From Planctomycetota bacterium (GTDB taxonomy: Bacteria > Planctomycetota > UBA1135 > UBA2386), in assembly GCA_016235155.1 (NCBI GenBank), contig JACRLW010000132.1:1-49013 (forward strand): a DNA stretch of 49,013 nucleotides. Reading direction: 5' to 3'. Below are positions 24,118-32,546 of the stretch, one piece after another. Position numbers and translations under genes: made by a program. The notes under the pieces were generated by a model, which was given only the letters and a program-made list of their open reading frames with translations, was not told the DNA's origin and did no database searches. Each line of letters starts with the position of its first letter. The first letter of the stretch is position 1.

Positions 24118-25395
24118 ATGCCACGCACCACCCTCTTCCTCGCGCTCGCCGCACTGTGCGCGCCGGCGTTCCCCACCCTCCGCGCCCAGGACCAGACCCC
24201 GTACCGCACGCCGCGCGCGGGAGAAGGCTTCCACACCACGCTGTTCGGCGAGCCCTTCGACGTGCAGGCCCGCGATCGCACGCGCGTGAATGCGTGGGAC
24301 GCCGGCCTGATCGGCACTCCCGGGCTCAGCGACGGCGAGTTCCTCCCCTACGGCTGGGCGTACTTCTGGCGGCGTCCCGCGGACGACTCCCACTACCTGC
24401 GCGCGCTCGTCGGCGTGATCCAGAACGACGTCGTCTATGCCTTCCATCCCGACGGCGCGAAGCCCTTCGAGGTGATCGGATCTTTGAACACGTCGACTCC
24501 GATCTGGGATTCGGGCGAGTTCGTCGACGGCCGGCGCATCGACGGCGAGGAGTTGTCGTGGGGTTGGGTGCGCGCCGGCATCGGCGTCGGGCATCGCCAG
24601 CGCGTGGATCCCGGCCACGCCGACAACCTCTTCTCCAGCGACGTGCTCCTCGAGCCCGGCTACCTCTACTTCGGTCGCGGCGAGACCACGAGCGCAGCGT
24701 TCGTCGTGCCCGACGACACCCTCGAGATGCGCTTGCGATGGACGACGCGCTACGACGCACTCGAACGCAACCTCGTCGAACGCGCGCATCGCGGCGTCGC
24801 GCTCGGCGCGGATCTGATCTGGGGATCGCGCGCGGACGCATCGGGCTGGGGCGACGCCGCCGGTAGCGGCTTCTTCGCGAAGCGCGACGTGCGAGACCAC
24901 GTCACGTTCACCGGCTATGGGGTCTGGGCGACCGACGTCCCCTTCGTCGACAGCGAACGCCACCGCCTCGTGCTCACCTTCCACGGCGGCGCCTCCGACG
25001 GCACCGACCGCTTCTCGGCGCCACGCGTCGGCGGCTTCCCCGACACGCGCGGTGAAGAGTCGGGGACCGTCGCGCGGCCGGTGCTCCCCGGCGCCGCGCT
25101 CGACGAGTTCTTCCCCGAGCGTTACGCGATCGTGTCCGGCTCGTACCGCTACGAGCTCGCCTTCTTCGCCTACCTCGAGACCGGCGCCACTCTCGCGTGG
25201 CTCGACCGCGACGAGTTCCGCGGCGCCTCGATCGTCCGCGACGACGACCGATTGAGTTCGGTGCACGTGCTCCTGACCTCGGGCTTCCTCGGCCAGACGC
25301 GGCTGCAACTCGGTTGGGCCTACGGCTTCGACCTCGTGCGCGACGGCGACGAGGGCGCGCACGCGTTCACCGTGCGCATGTCGTCGGACTTCTGA
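24118..25395 (+). CDS. Predicted outer-membrane beta-barrel protein
   Basis: 425 residues, signal peptide ending LRAQ. The body alternates aromatic and Gly residues, with strands such as SWGWVRAGIGVGHRQRV, GYLYFGRGETTSAAFV, RHRLVLTFHGG and TRLQLGWAYGFDLV. It ends in Phe (VRMSSDF), the classic outer-membrane-protein C-terminus. A stretch PRVGGFPDTRG ... YAIVSGSYRYELAFFAYLET resembles the end of Omp85/surface-antigen barrels, but no POTRA domain is present, so I leave the family open. It could be a lipid- or enzyme-carrying barrel. Planctomycetes have a diderm envelope, which fits. Confidence 0.72.
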   Translation: MPRTTLFLALAALCAPAFPTLRAQDQTPYRTPRAGEGFHTTLFGEPFDVQARDRTRVNAWDAGLIGTPGLSDGEFLPYGWAYFWRRPADDSHYLRALVGVIQNDVVYAFHPDGAKPFEVIGSLNTSTPIWDSGEFVDGRRIDGEELSWGWVRAGIGVGHRQRVDPGHADNLFSSDVLLEPGYLYFGRGETTSAAFVVPDDTLEMRLRWTTRYDALERNLVERAHRGVALGADLIWGSRADASGWGDAAGSGFFAKRDVRDHVTFTGYGVWATDVPFVDSERHRLVLTFHGGASDGTDRFSAPRVGGFPDTRGEESGTVARPVLPGAALDEFFPERYAIVSGSYRYELAFFAYLETGATLAWLDRDEFRGASIVRDDDRLSSVHVLLTSGFLGQTRLQLGWAYGFDLVRDGDEGAHAFTVRMSSDF

Positions 25396-25422
25396 GACGT
25401 TCGTTTCGCGCAGGCCCGCCGC

Positions 25423-25428
25423 TACGCT
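25423..25428 (+). promoter_or_regulatory. Candidate -10 box before 25438 gene
   Basis: TACGCT, 9 nt before ATG 25438, in CCGCTACGCTCGCG. Predicts a leaderless message. Confidence 0.42.
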
Positions 25429-25437
25429 CGCGCGCCC

Positions 25438-26193
25438 ATGACCTCGCGCATGTCGTTCGCGCTCCCGCTCGTCGCCTTCGCCGTTTGGATCGCCCCGCTC
25501 GCCGCCCAGGACGCGCCCAAGCCGCAGGAACCGGCGGCGCCGGCCGTCAATCCGGCGATCGTCCCGGTGCCGCGCGACGGCGCGTGGCGCGAGCGTCACG
25601 ACAAGATCAATGCGGACGTCGCCGCGCATCGCGGTGACTGCGAGTTGATCCTCGTCGGCGACTCGATCACGCAAGGCTGGGAAGGCACCGGCAAAGGTGT
25701 CTGGAAGGACCGCATGGCGCCGCGGCACGCCGTGAACCTCGGCATCAGCGGCGACCGCACCGAGCACGTCCTCTGGCGCTTCGAGAACGGCAACCTCGAA
25801 GGCATCACGCCGAAGGTCGCCGTCGTGATGATCGGCACGAACAACTTCGGCCACGGCACCAGCAGTCCGGAACAGGTGCTCGAGGGAGTGCGCGCGGTCG
25901 TCACGCGCCTCCGCGAGCGTCTGCCCGCGACGAAGGTGCTGCTGCTCGGGATCTTCCCGCGCGGCGACCGATTCAACGAGATGCGGGGAAACGTGCTTCA
26001 GGTCAACCAGGCGCTCGCGCGCCTGCAGGACGGCGCGCAGGTCTTCTTCACCGACATCGGCCACGTCTTCCTCGAGGACGACGGCTCGATCAGCAAAGAC
26101 GTGATGCCCGACGCCCTCCACCTGAGCGCGGAGGGCTACCAGCGCTGGGCCGACGCGATCGAGCCGCTGCTCGTCAAGTTGCTCGCGGCCTGA
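25438..26193 (+). CDS. Secreted SGNH/GDSL hydrolase (PAF-acetylhydrolase-like)
   Basis: 251 residues with signal peptide ending APLAAQ and an Ala/Pro linker (about 25-45). SGNH blocks: I, VGDSITQGW with nucleophile Ser76; II, NLGISGDRTEHVLWR with oxyanion Gly; III, GTNNFGHG with oxyanion Asn; V, DALHLS with catalytic Asp225 and His228. The W-x-GTG-x-x-VW pattern after block I and the RTEHVLWRFENG segment are typical of the PAF-AH beta/gamma-like group often found in planctomycetes as carbohydrate esterases. It probably acts on acyl or acetyl esters of glycans outside the cytoplasm (family knowledge plus inference). Confidence 0.92.
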   Translation: MTSRMSFALPLVAFAVWIAPLAAQDAPKPQEPAAPAVNPAIVPVPRDGAWRERHDKINADVAAHRGDCELILVGDSITQGWEGTGKGVWKDRMAPRHAVNLGISGDRTEHVLWRFENGNLEGITPKVAVVMIGTNNFGHGTSSPEQVLEGVRAVVTRLRERLPATKVLLLGIFPRGDRFNEMRGNVLQVNQALARLQDGAQVFFTDIGHVFLEDDGSISKDVMPDALHLSAEGYQRWADAIEPLLVKLLAA

Positions 26194-26271
26194 GCGGTTG
26201 CATCGCCGCGGCCGGCCGGTCGGGGATCCCCGGTCCTCATGGCCGATTCGCGTCGCGATCGCCTTCGGGCC

Positions 26272-26277
26272 TATCGT
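26272..26277 (+). promoter_or_regulatory. Candidate -10 box before 26287 gene
   Basis: TATCGT, 9 nt before ATG 26287, in GCCTATCGTCCGCGG. It supports ATG 26287 rather than the upstream in-frame ATG 26239 as start. Confidence 0.45.
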
Positions 26278-26286
26278 CCGCGGCCC

Positions 26287-27078
26287 ATGCCTACCGCCGT
26301 CCGCGCGCTCGTCGCACTCGCGCTCGCTCTCGCGACACTCGCCGCTCAGGGCGCTCCCTCCCCCATCACCCTCGCCGGCGGCGGCGCCACGCTCGAGGTT
26401 CCGCCCGGCATGCGCTTCCTCGACGCCGCCGCGACCGCGCCGATCCGCGAAGGGCTCTGGGGCAACCCACCCGACGCGACGGTGATCGGGATGCTCGTGC
26501 GCGACGGCCTCGATCCGCGTGCCGCCGATCGCTGGGCGGTCACCATCCACTGGCAGCCGATCGGTTACGTCGCGACGGAGGAATGGACCGCTCTCGACGG
26601 CGACGCGCTCCTCGCTGCATGGCGCGCCCAGACCGACGAACTCAACCGCCAACGTGCCGCGCGCAACGAGCCGCCGATCGAGATCCTCGCGGTCGCTTCA
26701 CCGCCGCGGTCCGACGCCCAGCGCGCCACGGCTTTCTGGGCGAAGCGCTATCGCATCGCCGGCGACGAGCTGATCGCCTGCGAGTCGCGCGCCTTCGGCC
26801 GCGACGGAATCGTCGTCCTGAAGGCGACCGGCAGGCCCGATCTGCTCGCCGAACTGGCCGCCGCGACCGAGGCGGCCGTCGCGCGCGTGAGTTTCGCGCC
26901 GGGTCGACGCCACGAAGACCACGTGACGGGCGACAAGACCGGCACCCTCGCGACCGCCGGGCTGATCGCGCGCGGCGTCTGGGACCAGATGTCGACCATG
27001 CAGAAGATCCTGCTCGGCGTGCTCGCGGCCAGCGCGCTGTTCGCGCTGATCCGCTTCGTCGCACGGCTGTTCGGCTGA
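26287..27078 (+). CDS. DUF2167-like exported membrane protein
   Basis: 263 residues from ATG 26287 (MPTAVRALVALALALATLAAQ, signal peptide). Features of the DUF2167 family: LEVPPGMRFLD, GLWGNPP, W-x-VTIHWQPIGYVATEEW, then a LDGDALLAAWRAQTDELNRQ helix with N-x-x-RAARNEPP, and the WAKRYRI strand near 150. The C-terminal MQKILLGVLAASALFALI is one hydrophobic segment, anchoring the domain. The function of the family is unknown. It faces the periplasm if the N-terminal signal is cleaved. No operon partner: an SGNH gene lies 93 bp upstream and a convergent protease gene downstream. Confidence 0.8.
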   Translation: MPTAVRALVALALALATLAAQGAPSPITLAGGGATLEVPPGMRFLDAAATAPIREGLWGNPPDATVIGMLVRDGLDPRAADRWAVTIHWQPIGYVATEEWTALDGDALLAAWRAQTDELNRQRAARNEPPIEILAVASPPRSDAQRATAFWAKRYRIAGDELIACESRAFGRDGIVVLKATGRPDLLAELAAATEAAVARVSFAPGRRHEDHVTGDKTGTLATAGLIARGVWDQMSTMQKILLGVLAASALFALIRFVARLFG

Positions 27079-27101
27079 GATCGCGTACCGACCTGCCTCA
27101 C

Positions 27102-27127
27102 CCCATCGCGGCCTCGGCCGCGATGGG
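27102..27127. repeat. Perfect 12-bp palindrome related to the right end of the 142-bp element
   Basis: CCCATCGCGGCC (27102-27113), TC, then GGCCGCGATGGG (27116-27127). The right arm plus loop, GGCCTCGGCCGCGATGGG, is identical to the last 18 bases of the element. It lies between convergent genes, so it could be a relic of two joined element ends, a target, or a terminator-like hairpin (no U-tract). Confidence 0.6.
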
Positions 27128-27145
27128 ATCCCTGTTCGTCGTCCA

Positions 27146-27946
27146 TCACAGGGTCACGCCGTAGGCCTCGCTGAAAGCAGCCGCGGCGTAGGCGTCGGAC
27201 GCGTACGCGAAACCCTTGTCACCCCAGGACGTGCCCCAACTGTTGCGGACGATGAATCGATCGGCTGTGTAGCCCACCAACGCGACGGCATGACCTCCAC
27301 CGGCCGTGGATGTCGAGTAGGCGTCGAGCTTGCCCTTCGTCGACGTGGCTGCGTACCAAGTGGCGTCGACGTTCAGCCTGGTGAGGACCGGGCCGTTGAA
27401 CGCGAGCCATCGCCGCCACGCGGCGGCACTCGTCCCGAGGTTGAAGTAGGCAGAGACCCGGCGCTGCGCCGCGAGCGCGTAGAACGTGTCCGCCTTGCCG
27501 GCGAACAACTTGCCGCTCGCGAACGGCAGGTCGTTGTCGAGCACGACGCCGAACTTGCGCGCGACATCGAGCGCAGCTTTGAGACTCGTTCCGTCGACCT
27601 CGATGAAGGTCGTCGGGCGCGAGACGAACTGATCGGTCTCTTTCGCCGCCATCCAGACGTAGCGCATCGACAGCAACTGCTGCTGCGTGAGACGGCCGGC
27701 GTTCACGAAATGCCATCGCAGTACCGAGTCGGCGGTGGCCCAGCCGACGCAACTACCCGTGGACCCCTGGTCCCCGATCGCCCACCAACCTGCCCTCAGG
27801 TCCTTCGCGACCGGTACCGGCGCCGCCGCCAGGAGTCCGGCGCTCTCCGCGCTCTCCGGCGACCAGTCGTTCTGGGTTTCGCGGGACGGGATGCAGTTCA
27901 GGATGAACTTGCCCGGTTTCTTCGTCGTCTTCGTCGTCGCTGCCAT
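27146..27946 (-). CDS. Papain-family (C1A) cysteine protease without signal peptide
   Basis: 266 residues. Catalytic triad visible: oxyanion Gln60 and Cys66 in DQGSTGSCVGWA, His219 in GGGHAVALVGY, and Asn235 in VRNSWGTSWGDKGFAY. The N-terminus is MAATTKTTKKPGKF, Lys/Thr rich with no hydrophobic stretch and no long inhibitory propeptide, so the enzyme should be cytoplasmic or exported by another route. A clear SD, GAGGAG, precedes the ATG by about 6 nt, unlike most genes here. Its upstream region holds element copy 4 about 160 bp away. Possible roles include peptide processing or a toxin-like effector; the substrate is not known. Confidence 0.9.
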   Translation of the reverse strand: MAATTKTTKKPGKFILNCIPSRETQNDWSPESAESAGLLAAAPVPVAKDLRAGWWAIGDQGSTGSCVGWATADSVLRWHFVNAGRLTQQQLLSMRYVWMAAKETDQFVSRPTTFIEVDGTSLKAALDVARKFGVVLDNDLPFASGKLFAGKADTFYALAAQRRVSAYFNLGTSAAAWRRWLAFNGPVLTRLNVDATWYAATSTKGKLDAYSTSTAGGGHAVALVGYTADRFIVRNSWGTSWGDKGFAYASDAYAAAAFSEAYGVTL

Positions 27947-28103
27947 TGGTTCTCCTCGATCCGGGATCGGGCCGGGCAGGAAGTGGCCGCTGCCCGGACG
28001 CAGGTCCCCTGACCATGCATCCCGTTGCAGCGTCGCCAGCCACGGTTGGATCCGGCGAAGGGAGGTTACTCAGACCCTCCGCAGCAATCCAACGACCCGG
28101 TCC

Positions 28104-28245
28104 ATGGGCCCGAAGGCCGGAGAAGCGTCGCGGGACGCGACGATTCGCGGGCCGGAGAGCACCGGCTGGTAAAGCGGCCGAGGCCTTCTGGTCGGCGCGG
28201 CAGCGATGACGCCGGCAGCCGGAATAGGCTGCGGCCTCGGCCGCG
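28104..28245 (+). mobile_element. 142-bp structured element, copy 4 (intergenic)
   Basis: ATGG at 28104-28107 is repeated at 28246-28249, 142 bp apart. Core GCGGCCGAGGCCTTCTGG present. Stems: CGTCGCG/CGCGACG in the left hairpin, GCAGCC/GGCTGC, and a perfect outer stem GCGGCCGAGGCC/GGCCTCGGCCGC. The left-hairpin base (GGGCCC against GAGCAC) is damaged. It lies between the protease (minus) and the fasciclin gene (plus). Nothing else is recognised at 27947-28103 or 28250-28360. Confidence 0.85.
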
Positions 28246-28360
28246 ATGGCAGGGGTCCCGCGGTCGGACCGCCGGGAAGCGCTGTCCAGACACAACTTCG
28301 CAGCCCGACGAAAGAACCGCCGGCGAGCCCGGGTTCGCGACCAACGGACCAATTGGTCGG

Positions 28361-28927
28361 ATGTCACCGATGAAGATCGCACTCGCACTGCTCGCCGCCG
28401 TCCTCGTTTCCGTTCCCGCGTGCAAGAAGGAGGCTGCCGCCGGCCCGGGGCCCTCGGCCGGCCGCGCCGGCGCGGCGAAAGCCGCCCCGGTCGCGGTGAT
28501 CCCGCCGCTGGCGCCCGACAACATCGTCAGCATCGCGGTCGCCTCGCCGGACCACAGCACGCTGGTCACCGCGCTCAAGGCCGCCGACTACGTGACTTCG
28601 GTCGCGAACCCGGGGCCGCTGACCGTCTTCGCGCCGACCAACGCGGCCTTCGCGAAGCTGCCGGCGGGCACCGTCGAAGGGTTGCTCGCGCCGGAGAAGC
28701 AGGGTGACCTCAAGGAGATCATCAAGTACCACGCGACGACGTCGGTCTGGCAGCCGGAAGACCTCAAGGACGGCATGACCCTCGGCATGGCCAACGGCAA
28801 GAAGGTCACGATCCGCGTCGGCGACGGCAAGGTGAAGATCAACGACGCGACGATCATCGCGTCGGTGCGGGCCTCGAACGGCATCGTGCACGTGATCGAC
28901 ACCGTGCTGCTGCCGCCGTCGAACTGA
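28361..28927 (+). CDS. Fasciclin (FAS1) domain lipoprotein
   Basis: 188 residues from ATG 28361 (ATG 28370 also possible). Lipoprotein signal LALLAAVLVSVPAC, with acylated Cys, then a Gly/Ala/Pro linker. One FAS1 domain follows: H1-like FAPTNAAFAKLPAGTVE, with the preceding PGPLTVFAPTN, then LKEIIKYHATTS (the YH motif), and the H2-like end INDATIIASVRASNGIVHVIDTV followed by LLPPSN. FAS1 domains are adhesion or binding modules on the cell surface. Membrane anchoring by lipidation and exposure to the periplasm are inferred. It is monocistronic, 115 bp after element copy 4. Confidence 0.93.
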   Translation: MSPMKIALALLAAVLVSVPACKKEAAAGPGPSAGRAGAAKAAPVAVIPPLAPDNIVSIAVASPDHSTLVTALKAADYVTSVANPGPLTVFAPTNAAFAKLPAGTVEGLLAPEKQGDLKEIIKYHATTSVWQPEDLKDGMTLGMANGKKVTIRVGDGKVKINDATIIASVRASNGIVHVIDTVLLPPSN

Positions 28928-28943
28928 GCGATCGGCCTCGCGA

Positions 28944-29696
28944 TCACCCGCGCGGCTCCAAGTAGCGGTTCGGCAGGTTCGCCATCGGCGGCACGCTGCG
29001 CCGCTGAACTTCGAGCAGCAGCCGCACGACGGCGTCGACGTCGCGCTCATCGCGGTGCATCTGCCGCATCAGCCCGCACTGCGCGTAGCTCAGCGGTGTG
29101 AGGTCGAACAGCGTCGTCTCCCAGTCGCAGCCGCGGCCCCACACGAGGCCGTCGATGCGGAGGTCGGCGCGTGCGCCAGCGTCGAGCAGGAGCCGCAGCA
29201 CCGGCAGCGATCGGTTCGCGTGCGAGTTCACGACGTGGAAGATCGGGGTCTGACCGCCGAGCCCGTCGGCGTCGAATCCCGCGCGCGCATCGGGGTCCGC
29301 GCCGAGATCGAGCAGCGCGCGCGCCGCCGCGACGTGCCCGTACTCCGCCGCGACGTGCAGCAAGGTCGCGCCGTCGAGCGGAGTGAACGCCGCCGCCAAG
29401 GAGACGCGCCGGGTGAGTCGCGACGGATCCACGTCCACCGCACGGCGCAGCGCGTCGGGGTCGTCGAGGAGTACCGGCTCGAGCGTCGGATCGGGAAGCG
29501 ACGCACCCCGCTCGAGCATCGCGCGCACGCAGGCCGGGAAGCGATCCGAGCGGGTGTACATCTCGAGCAGCCACTCGATCGGCGTCTTGCCCCGGATCGG
29601 CGCGCGCGGGTCGAGACCGGCGTCGAGGGCGGCGCGGATGCCGTCCGCGTCGTGCCGTTCGAACGCGACGAACAGTCGCTGGTCCAGACCGCTCAT
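28944..29696 (-). CDS. Ankyrin-repeat protein
   Basis: 250 residues, no signal peptide. Ankyrin units are visible: DADGIRAALDAGLDPRAPIR, then GATLLHVAAEYGHVAAARAL followed by LDLGADPDARAGF, and GQTPIFHVVNSHANRSLPVL with LLDAGARADLR. The TPLHxAAxxGH core is best preserved in the middle unit. The C-terminal segment (VVRLLLEVQRR ... YLEPRG) is less regular. It is a cytoplasmic protein-interaction module. No enzyme motif. Its start is preceded at 10 nt by a TACCAT box. Confidence 0.85.
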   Translation of the reverse strand: MSGLDQRLFVAFERHDADGIRAALDAGLDPRAPIRGKTPIEWLLEMYTRSDRFPACVRAMLERGASLPDPTLEPVLLDDPDALRRAVDVDPSRLTRRVSLAAAFTPLDGATLLHVAAEYGHVAAARALLDLGADPDARAGFDADGLGGQTPIFHVVNSHANRSLPVLRLLLDAGARADLRIDGLVWGRGCDWETTLFDLTPLSYAQCGLMRQMHRDERDVDAVVRLLLEVQRRSVPPMANLPNRYLEPRG

Positions 29697-29706
29697 GCGG
29701 GCGCGG

Positions 29707-29712
29707 ATGGTA
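29707..29712 (-). promoter_or_regulatory. Candidate -10 box for ankyrin gene
   Basis: Minus strand TACCAT in CGCTACCATCCGCG, 10 nt upstream of ATG 29696. Near-identical to the box before the M14 gene on the plus strand. Confidence 0.45.
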
Positions 29713-29788
29713 GCGAGGCCGCGCCGCGGACCCTTTCCCGGGCCGGACGGTTCCGGTAACGCGGCGGGCCGTCCGCGAGAATGCGCGC

Positions 29789-30842
29789 GTGACGATCCCC
29801 GCCCCGAGCCCCGAAGCCGCGTTCGAGCGCTATCGCCGCGCCGGCGACGCGGCCGCGCTCGCGATGGTGTTCGAGACGACCGCTCCCGGCCTGCTCCGCC
29901 TTGCGATGCAGCTCAGCGATGACCCGGCCCAGGCGGAGGATGCCCTGCAATCGACCTTCGTGACCGCAATGGAGAAGTCGGCGAGCTGGGATCGTTCGCG
30001 GCCGCTCGTGCCATGGCTCGCAGGAATCCTCCAGCTCCACTGCAAGGCGCAGCGCGCACGCGCGCGCAAGAACCCCGAGCCCGACCGCGTGACGCTGCGC
30101 GACCCCGTCGATCCGCTCGACGCCGCGGCGGCGAACGAACTCGACCGGGGTCTGCGCGCTGCGATCGACTCCCTGCCCGCGGCGTACCGCACGGTCGTCG
30201 TCCTGAGGCTCCAGCAAGGCATGGCGCCAGCGGCGATCGCGCATGCGCTCGGCGAATCTCCCGGCGCGATCCGCGTGCGCCTCCACCGCGGACTCGTGAT
30301 GTTGCGGCAGCGTTTGCCGCGCGGGATCGCCGCACCGGCACTCGCCCTGCCGGCGCTGCGCATCGCCCCCGAACGCGGACTCGACTCCCTCGCGCGCGTA
30401 TTGACGCAGCACGCAGCGCATCTCGCACCAACGGTCGCGACGGCCGCACTCGCCACGGTCCTCACCATGAAGAAGCTCGTGATCGGTGCCGTCGCCGCAA
30501 TCGCGGTGGGCGTCGCCATAGCCGCATCGCTCGTCGTCGGAGAGGGCTCACCGCCCGGCGAAGTCGACTCGCAGCGCACCGCCGCGACGTCGCGGAGCAC
30601 GGGACCGACGTCGCCGCGCGCCAGCGACGGACCTGCCGCGCAGTTCGGGACCAACGCCACGGATCACCGAAGCACGATCGACTCGACACCCGCGCCGCTC
30701 GAACGCGGCATCCGCGTCGTTGCGAAGCGGACGGACGGCGCGCCCGCGCCGCGGATCGGCATCACGGTCCTGCCGCACGACGGCCGTCATCCCGACCTGC
30801 ACACGCTGCGTCGCTTTACCAACCGCGACGGCGTAGCAGAGG
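29789..30842 (+). pseudogene. ECF sigma factor with C-terminal membrane segment, N-terminal part of a frameshifted fusion gene
   Basis: Starts at GTG 29789. Sigma region 2 at about 12-90 (SDDPAQAEDALQSTFVTAM, then PWLAGILQLHCKA) and region 4 at about 118-178 (LPAAYRTVVVLRLQQGM, then IAHALGESPGAIRVRLHRGL). Residues 227-251, MKKLVIGAVAAIAVGVAIAA, form a membrane segment, followed by a low-complexity linker. Coding reads normally to TNRDGVAE near 30840, then leaves the frame. Losing one G from GGG at about 30840-30843 would join it to the frame that runs to 32546. The sigma and membrane parts are intact. Planctomycetes are known for such ECF proteins with long C-terminal extensions. Confidence 0.8.
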
Positions 30843-32546
30843 GCGGCCGAAGCGCCGCCGCTGGATGTCGGGAGCGTCGTCATTATCGGCGACGTCCCCA
30901 TGTCGTTCGTCCGGGACAGCTACGTGGAATCGGCGCGAATTCAGATCAGCAGCACTCTCGTGAGGCTCGCCAGCATGTCGTCGATCGGGGAGCTGGTCGT
31001 GGAGGGGGATCCGCTGCAGATGACCGGGTCCGTGGCACAAGCCCCGTCGCCGCCGGACTTCAAGCTCAGCTCGGAACTGCCGGAGCGCGGGGCACTCGCC
31101 GTCGTCGACGTCCGCGACGGCTTCGTTCTGGTCGTGGCGGAGATCGAGGGCGGGACGCGCGTGCAGGGCACGGTGCGCGATGCGAGCGGCGAACTCGTCG
31201 CGGACGCGGAGGTCTGGGTCGTGCGCGATCGCGGCCGCACGGCCTTCGCCGTCGCGACCACGGCACGCGACGGGACCTTCTCCGCCGATGACCTCGACGC
31301 CGGAACCGCGTTGTTCGCGTGCTCAGCGTCGCATGCCTCATCGCGGTCGGTCGAGATCACCAGCGACAACTCCCAGGCGATCGAGCTCGTGCTCGGTGCG
31401 CAGGCAGCCGAGGTTGTGGGCGTCATCGCCGACGCCGCCGGCCGTCCGATCGCCGGCGCGCGCGTACGCATCGGCGATCCCGACGAGGACGACTCGCGCC
31501 GCGTGCAGGTGCCGAGCGACGCATACGGCGCGTTCCGCGTGCCGGCTCCGGCGCTCGGCCGCGTCGCCATTCTCGTGCTCGCGCCCGGCTTCCAGCCCTG
31601 GCTCGGCGACGTCGAAGTCACCGAGTCGCCGCGTGATCCGCTCCGCATCACCCTGAGCTCCGGAGCCGTGATCGCGGGCGTCGTCCGCGGTCCCGACGGC
31701 GAACCGCGCGAGGGACTGCTCGTGCGCGCGCACGCCGAGGGGCAACCGGACACCGATGTCCGCAGCGGTTCGGGCGGTGCGTTCCGACTCGAGTGCCTGG
31801 CACCCGGGGCCCTGTGGTTGACCGTCGACGAGACGGACGACCATCGCGGCGCAAACGCGTCCGCGATCGGGGTGCTCGGCGTCGAACAGCACATCGACCT
31901 CTCACTCGGTCGCTGGGGCAGACTCAGCGGCTTGGTCGTCGATGCCGCCGGCCAACCACTCGCAAAGGCGCGCGTGTTCGCGGTGCCCGTAGACGACCCG
32001 GATGCGCGCACGATCGACGACCGCACCGACGACGCCGGCGCCTTCGAACTGCGCACGCACCCGGACCGGCGTTATCGGCTCGAAGTCGCTCCCGAGCGCG
32101 CGGACCAGATGGACTTCACCCTGCACCGTGCACGCGGCAGCGCGACGCTGGCCTTCCTGCTCGTCGAGGCGAGCGGCGAACCGTCCGTCGCGGGACACCG
32201 CCGCGTCCGCTGCGACTGGCTCGGCGATCTCGCCGCCGATCGCGCCGACGTCGAGGTCCGCCTGCCGGTGAACTGCGTGCCATCCGCGCGGCTCGTGATG
32301 CGACTCCTCGATCCGGATGCACGCCCCCTGGCCGCGGCGCTGGTCGTGCACGTCGACGGTGCGACTCGCTCGGTCCGCCCCGGCGAAGACGGCCGGATCG
32401 AACTCGGTCCGCTGGTGCCGGGCGAGTACCGCTTCGAGGTGCGGCCAGACGACGACGCGCTCGCGCCCTTCGACCTCACCGTGCGCGCACTCGGCGTGAA
32501 CGAACGCGTCGATCTCGGCGACGTCTACGCGAAGCGCAAGGGCTGA
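30843..32546 (+). pseudogene. Carboxypeptidase-regulatory-like domains, C-terminal part of the sigma-fusion gene
   Basis: Reads RAAEAPPLDVGSVVIIGDVP and on to KRKG with stop at 32544-32546; the first in-frame ATG is 30900. Repeated CarboxypepD_reg/SpaA-like strands: VQGTVRDASGELVADAEVWV ... ATTARDGTFSADDLDAG; VVGVIADAAGRPIAGARVRI; IAGVVRGPDGEPREGLLV; LSGLVVDAAGQPLAKARVF. These beta-sandwich modules would lie on the far side of the membrane from the sigma domain and might sense an envelope ligand (inference). Its 3' end overlaps the convergent gene at 32525 by 22 bp. A standalone short protein from ATG 30900 would have no signal peptide, so the fusion reading is preferred. Confidence 0.75.

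Noticed and set aside
24118..25395. Omp85/BamA or lipid A deacylase (LpxR) assignment for the barrel protein
   Set aside because: Only the closing strands resemble Omp85; no POTRA and no LpxR catalytic motif. Left as a general barrel candidate.
27102..27127. Classical Rho-independent terminator
   Set aside because: A strong stem exists, but no U-tract on either strand and a 2-nt loop. The link to the element end seems a better explanation.
28025..28090. Structured leader (riboswitch-like) before the protease gene
   Set aside because: Some hairpins are possible, but no consensus motif of a known riboswitch class could be matched by eye.
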